DNA of 7,945 nucleotides from contig PLRZ01000479.1 in assembly GCA_003164075.1 (NCBI GenBank), positions 1,499 to 9,443 of the forward strand. The letters run 5' to 3'. Below are positions 5,147 through 7,945 of this stretch, in pieces; position 1 is the first letter of the stretch, and the number at the start of each line of letters is the position of its first letter. The notes below the pieces were generated by a model. It saw nothing but the letters and a program-made list of their open reading frames with translations. It was not told the DNA's origin and searched no databases. A program made the position numbers and the translations under genes. The DNA is from Bryobacterales bacterium. Lineage in GTDB: Bacteria > Acidobacteriota > Terriglobia > Bryobacterales > Bryobacteraceae.

Positions 5147-5424
5147 AAGCCGAGCCGCGCCAACGTTCGGCGATCCTCCTCCAGATCATCGGCGTTATAG
5201 TGGAGTGGAATGTTGTGCCGGCCGGCAAACTCCATGAACTGCTCAATTGGCAGGTGGCAGAGTTCCGCGGCGCGCCCCAGGGAAACCTTGTCCTCCCTGT
5301 AGAGTTCCAATGCGAGCAGCCGGGTCGCCTCCGCTGAAAGATTGTCCGCGTCCAGGCCGGCCGCTACAACCAGGTCTGCCGGGATCTCCGCTCTCACCGT
5401 CCGCATGTTCTCAAGGTAACGCAT
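5143..5424 (-). CDS. UPF0175 family protein (predicted antitoxin)
   Basis: This 93-residue protein carries the UPF0175 signature at about residues 44-83: EDKVSLGRAAELCHLPIEQF, a helix-turn-helix-like segment, followed by NIPLHYNADDLEED. The N-terminal part (RTVRAEIPADLV) resembles a short beta strand plus helix. The family is found next to DUF3368 PIN proteins and is assumed to be the antitoxin and DNA-binding regulator, as the order here (UPF0175 first, four-base overlap) suggests. The ATG at 5424 has AGGAG five bases upstream; ATG at 5406 is an alternative that still keeps the conserved region. A weak TTCAAG-TTTGAA dyad lies 20 bp upstream and could be an operator. Confidence 0.85.
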   Translation of the reverse strand: MRYLENMRTVRAEIPADLVVAAGLDADNLSAEATRLLALELYREDKVSLGRAAELCHLPIEQFMEFAGRHNIPLHYNADDLEEDRRTLARLGL

Positions 5425-5444
5425 GACGACTCCTGACGCTACTC

Positions 5445-5456
5445 TTCAAGTTTGAA
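5445..5456. promoter_or_regulatory. Weak dyad upstream of the UPF0175-DUF3368 pair
   Basis: TTCAAG followed by TTTGAA gives 5-bp inverted arms with two central bases, about 20 bp before the UPF0175 start. Its position suits an autoregulatory operator, but the arms are short and no clear promoter hexamers accompany it. Confidence 0.25.
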
Positions 5457-5501
5457 TAGCAAGTGCAAGAATGCCGACCGGGGCGCTGTCGGTGAGAAAA
5501 A

Positions 5502-5837
5502 CTACTGGGTCTGTTGCGGCGGGAGGTTGATCCGCTTTTCGATTTCCGTGACCCTGAATTCCACTGCTGTTAGGCGTTGGCGGAGCATGATGTCGGCAAT
5601 TTCGGTCTCCTTCAGCTTCGCATCGGTGCTCTGGGCGAAGCTGTAGAAAGCTTTCCGGAGTTCCGTCTGAACGTCGCGCAGAGTCTCTCTGAGATCGTCG
5701 AATGCGTGCTGGAACTCCGAGCGTAATTGCTCGCCATCCTGCTTCATTTCGGTTCGGAGTTCGTGGATGTCCTGCTTCAGTTCCGTCCGAAGCTGGCCGA
5801 TGTCCTGCTTCGTGGCTGGCTGCTCGCTGTTTTCCAT
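5502..5837 (-). CDS. Hendecad-repeat coiled-coil protein, unknown
   Basis: This 111-residue protein contains five 11-residue repeats at residues 10-64. The first three are nearly identical (KQDIGQLRTEL, KQDIHELRTEM, KQDGEQLRSEF) and the last two diverged (QHAFDDLRETL, RDVQTELRKAF). This predicts a right-handed hendecad coiled coil. It is followed by AFYSFAQSTDAKLKE, a second helix and the tail VTEIEKRINLPPQQ, a family layout I associate with acidobacterial hypothetical proteins. There is no membrane segment or signal. It starts 31 bp after the tldE stop on the same strand, so it may be the last gene of that operon, though it may also have its own promoter. It probably oligomerises; its role is unknown. 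Confidence 0.75.
   Translation of the reverse strand: MENSEQPATKQDIGQLRTELKQDIHELRTEMKQDGEQLRSEFQHAFDDLRETLRDVQTELRKAFYSFAQSTDAKLKETEIADIMLRQRLTAVEFRVTEIEKRINLPPQQTQ
5712..5810 (-). repeat. Three tandem 33-bp repeats inside the coiled-coil gene
   Basis: The first three hendecads are encoded by similar 33-bp units with shared blocks such as AAGCAGGA at the start of each. Tandem repeats in frame like this can change copy number by slippage without breaking the frame, altering coil length in 11-residue steps. Confidence 0.6.
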
Positions 5838-5853
5838 CGTGAGACTCGTTTAT

Positions 5854-5859
5854 ATTGTA
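5854..5859 (-). promoter_or_regulatory. Possible -10 element of the coiled-coil gene
   Basis: On the minus strand TACAAT, one base from the consensus, lies 16 bases before the ATG at 5837, giving a very short leader. It sits between the tldE stop and the coiled-coil start, so that gene could be transcribed separately from tldDE. No good -35 was found. Confidence 0.3.
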
Positions 5860-5868
5860 CCCCTCCGG

Positions 5869-7206
5869 TCAGAACCGCGTGACTTCCGTGAAATTGAAAT
5901 CCCGCACGCGCATTGCCGGCGCCACCATGTCGAACGTCTCCTCGCCCGACGCGCGCACCGCGGGCGACAACAACTCCACATTCGACAACATCTCCATCAG
6001 TCCCTGATTGAAGCGGAAATTGCGAACCCCCGCGGTCACCCTTCCGCCTTCCACCAGGAACGTGCCGTCGCGCGTCATGCCGGTGAAAATCTTCTCGTAA
6101 GGGTCCACTTCGCGGATGTACCAGAAACGGGTCACCAGAATGCCGCGCTCCGTGGATGCCACCATCCGCTCCACCGTCGAACTGCCGCCCGCGATCACGA
6201 TGTTCGCTGGGGTCTCGCCGGACTCGTTGGGCAGCGGAAATCCATGGCCCGTGGGCGCCACTCCGGCATGCGCGGCAGCCTGCCGGCAATAGGCGATCTC
6301 GCGGACCACGCCGTTTTCCACCAGCGTGAGCCGCTTGCGCGGGACGCCTTCGCCATCGAAGGGCGCGCCCGATTGCAGCGGGTGCCACACGTCGTCGTGG
6401 ATGGTGATGTTGGCGCCGAAGATTTGCTTGCCGATGCGGTCGTTCAGGAAGCTGCGGCCGTCGCGGATGGCGGTGGCGCTGAAATCGCCGAACATCTGGC
6501 CGGCGAGGTCGAGCACCGCGGCCGGCTCCAGAATCACCGTGTAGCGGCCCGGCGGCAACTCGCGCGGCGCGGCGGATTCGGCGGCCTTGCGTGCGGCCGA
6601 GAGCGCCAGTTCCAGCGGATTCATGTCGCGACAATCGCAGGCGCTGGCCTTGGCCCACCCGGAACTGCCGGCGGCCATGGCGGTGATGGAAAATCGCGCC
6701 ATGGTCTCGCGGTATTGCGCGTGGACGCCGCGCGAATTCAGCAAGGTATACTCGGTCGCATCGGTGGAGTAGATTCCGGCCGCGGTCTGGCCGGCGAATT
6801 CCACCGCTCGGATAGCTTCGGCCACGGCGCGCGCCCGCTCGTGCGGCGTGATCCCGGCGGTAGTCTCGGCCCAGCGGTCGACACCGCGATATTCGGCCGG
6901 TTCGGCCATGGGCAGCGATTCCTCGTCGGGCTCGGTCAGGCGCGTGAGGGCGATGGCTTGCTCCACCACGCCGCGAATGGAATCCGGGTCCAGCCGATTG
7001 GTGGATGCGCGCGCGGTGCGGCCTTCGATGCGCGCCCGTACCGACAAGTGTGACGAGTTCTCGGCAACGTTCTGGTGAATGGCATTGTTGGCGAAACGCG
7101 TCAACGCCTGGCTGGCGGAAGCGAGGATGGCTTCCACTTCGCCCACTCCCTGCGCGCGCGCGGCGCGTACCACCTGGTCGTGCACGGCGGCTGCGTCAAC
7201 CGGCAT
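5869..7206 (-). CDS. tldE: TldE/PmbA, partner subunit of the TldD metalloprotease
   Basis: At 445 residues this matches full-length TldE (PmbA). The three parts of the family are recognisable: an N-terminal domain (LTRFANNAIHQNVAENSSHL, about 35-55), a central domain with RARAVAEAIRAVEFAGQ (about 123-140) and TLLNSRGVHAQYRETM, and the C-terminal beta-rich domain with LPPGRYTVILEP, TIHDDVWHPLQSGAPFDGEG and EKIFTGMTRDGTFLVEGG. It lacks the HExxxH zinc motif of TldD, as expected for the non-catalytic partner. In E. coli the TldD-TldE heterodimer degrades unfolded peptides, trims microcin B17 and contributes to CcdA turnover. The ATG at 7206 follows a GGGAG ribosome-binding site and overlaps the tldD stop by 11 bp, so the two subunits are coupled. 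The name pmbA is equally used. Confidence 0.9.
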   Translation of the reverse strand: MPVDAAAVHDQVVRAARAQGVGEVEAILASASQALTRFANNAIHQNVAENSSHLSVRARIEGRTARASTNRLDPDSIRGVVEQAIALTRLTEPDEESLPMAEPAEYRGVDRWAETTAGITPHERARAVAEAIRAVEFAGQTAAGIYSTDATEYTLLNSRGVHAQYRETMARFSITAMAAGSSGWAKASACDCRDMNPLELALSAARKAAESAAPRELPPGRYTVILEPAAVLDLAGQMFGDFSATAIRDGRSFLNDRIGKQIFGANITIHDDVWHPLQSGAPFDGEGVPRKRLTLVENGVVREIAYCRQAAAHAGVAPTGHGFPLPNESGETPANIVIAGGSSTVERMVASTERGILVTRFWYIREVDPYEKIFTGMTRDGTFLVEGGRVTAGVRNFRFNQGLMEMLSNVELLSPAVRASGEETFDMVAPAMRVRDFNFTEVTRF

Positions 7207-7945
7207 ACGCGCTCCCCACTTTAATATTGCGGAAGCGCGCGGGGCTGGCGCCGTGGCCCGTGCCCATCACCTGTTCCGGCTGCCCCTTGCCGCAATTCGG
7301 AACACCCCAGAGGGTCCAGTGCGCGGGACCGGCGATGGCCGCGCAGGCGTTCCAAAACTCCGTCGAAATGCCGCTGTAGCTGGGATTTTTCAGCATGCGC
7401 ACGCGCTTGCCCCCGCGCATCTCCCAGGCGATTTCGCAGCCGAACTGAAAGTTGTAGCGCTTGTCGTCGATGGACCAGCTCCGATTCGTCTCCATGTAGA
7501 TGGCGTGGTCGGCGCCGAAGACTTCCGCGAGCGATTGCTGGCCCGGCTTGAGGCTCACGTTGGTCATGCGGATGAGCGGCAACCGCGCCCAGCCATCGGC
7601 GCGCATGCAACCGTTGGAACGCGCTTCGCCGACCGCCGCGGCCGTCTCGCGCGAGGTCATGTAGCCGGTGAATTCGCCGGCCCGGATGATGTCGGTCTGC
7701 TGCGCCGGCACGCCCTCGTCGTCGAAGGCAAACGTGCCCAGGCCCGGACCGTGTTCCAGGCGCGCATCGCACACCACGTTGACGATCTCCGAGCCATAAC
7801 GCAGGCGCCGCAACTGGTCGAGCGTGAGAAAACTCATGCCGGCGTAGTTGGCCTCGGTGCCCAGCACGCGGTCGAGCTCGATGGGGTGGCCGATGGATTC
7901 GTGAATCTGCAGGCCGAGCTGCGAGCTATCCAGAATCAGGTCGAA
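7196..7945 (-). CDS. tldD: TldD zinc metalloprotease, C-terminal part (runs off the right edge)
   Basis: The last 249 residues of TldD are present; the N-terminal half lies beyond the window. The visible part opens with the zinc-site sequence QIHESIGHPIELDRV, giving the HExxxH motif (HESIGH) and its helix. It continues through YGSEIVNVVCDARLEHGPGL, a conserved DDEGVPAQQTDII core and MTSRETAA, and ends with WGVPNCGKGQPEQVMGTGHG. The Cys in NCGKG corresponds in position to the third zinc ligand of E. coli TldD (a Cys near the C-terminus). All visible catalytic elements are intact. It overlaps tldE by 11 bp in the usual two-subunit arrangement, so both should be made together as one cytoplasmic protease. 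Confidence 0.92.
   Translation of the reverse strand, partial: FDLILDSSQLGLQIHESIGHPIELDRVLGTEANYAGMSFLTLDQLRRLRYGSEIVNVVCDARLEHGPGLGTFAFDDEGVPAQQTDIIRAGEFTGYMTSRETAAAVGEARSNGCMRADGWARLPLIRMTNVSLKPGQQSLAEVFGADHAIYMETNRSWSIDDKRYNFQFGCEIAWEMRGGKRVRMLKNPSYSGISTEFWNACAAIAGPAHWTLWGVPNCGKGQPEQVMGTGHGASPARFRNIKVGSAYAG

Noticed and set aside
5777..6658. Minus-strand open frame of 293 codons in another frame
   Set aside because: Shadow of tldE with an extremely Arg-rich composition; the in-family frame is clear.
5767..7053. Plus-strand open frame of 428 codons
   Set aside because: It is antisense to tldE; His/Arg/Gly-rich low-complexity composition is typical of a GC-rich shadow frame.
1..7945. tRNA, rRNA, CRISPR or intact transposase
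   Set aside because: No cloverleaf, conserved rRNA block, regularly spaced repeats or transposase motifs were seen on either strand.

Overview
The window looks like a piece of a GC-rich bacterial chromosome, most likely from Acidobacteriota (Solibacter/Bryobacter-like). The reasons are a remnant of an ADOP-type MacB/FtsX permease, a small coiled-coil protein of a kind I associate with that group, GC-rich third codon positions, and several toxin-antitoxin (TA) modules in a row. This assignment rests on gene content, not on a marker gene. I see no rRNA, tRNA, CRISPR array or intact transposase.

Layout from left to right. (1) Positions 1-1308, minus strand: a partial unknown gene running off the left edge, and upstream of it a secreted or membrane-anchored cysteine-rich protein with two DUF4189 domains and a near-ideal Shine-Dalgarno. 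(2) 1309-1701: no gene, but a nested inverted-repeat structure (1601-1713) whose right arm contains the start codon of the next gene. (3) 1702-2565, plus strand: a small KGG-type basic protein, a small single-pass membrane protein, a possible zinc-ribbon remnant, and a HicA-HicB pair in which the toxin is internally deleted and frameshifted while the antitoxin is intact. (4) 2627-2930, minus strand: a frameshifted unknown gene. (5) 2991-3353, plus strand: a small protein built of about 20-residue Tyr/Asp/Ser repeats, a possible beta-solenoid. (6) 3368-3718: an ADOP permease reduced to about 116 codons by a large internal deletion. (7) 3723-4422, plus strand: an AbrB/VapB-PIN/VapC pair behind a dyad operator that abuts the start codon. 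(8) 4423-4648: no intact gene, only short coding relics on the minus strand, one resembling TldE/PmbA. (9) 4649-5424, minus strand: a second TA-like pair, UPF0175 plus a DUF3368 PIN protein. (10) 5502-7945, minus strand: tldD (partial), tldE/pmbA and a hendecad-repeat coiled-coil protein, probably one operon.

The middle of the window (about 1.6-5.4 kb) reads as an accessory region undergoing decay: three TA loci, at least three broken genes and several small orphan proteins between longer conserved genes. The tldD/tldE operon is the only clear housekeeping-type unit. TldD/TldE is a heterodimeric metalloprotease known in E. coli for microcin B17 maturation and CcdA antitoxin turnover. Its position next to the TA cluster is suggestive, but a functional link is inference.
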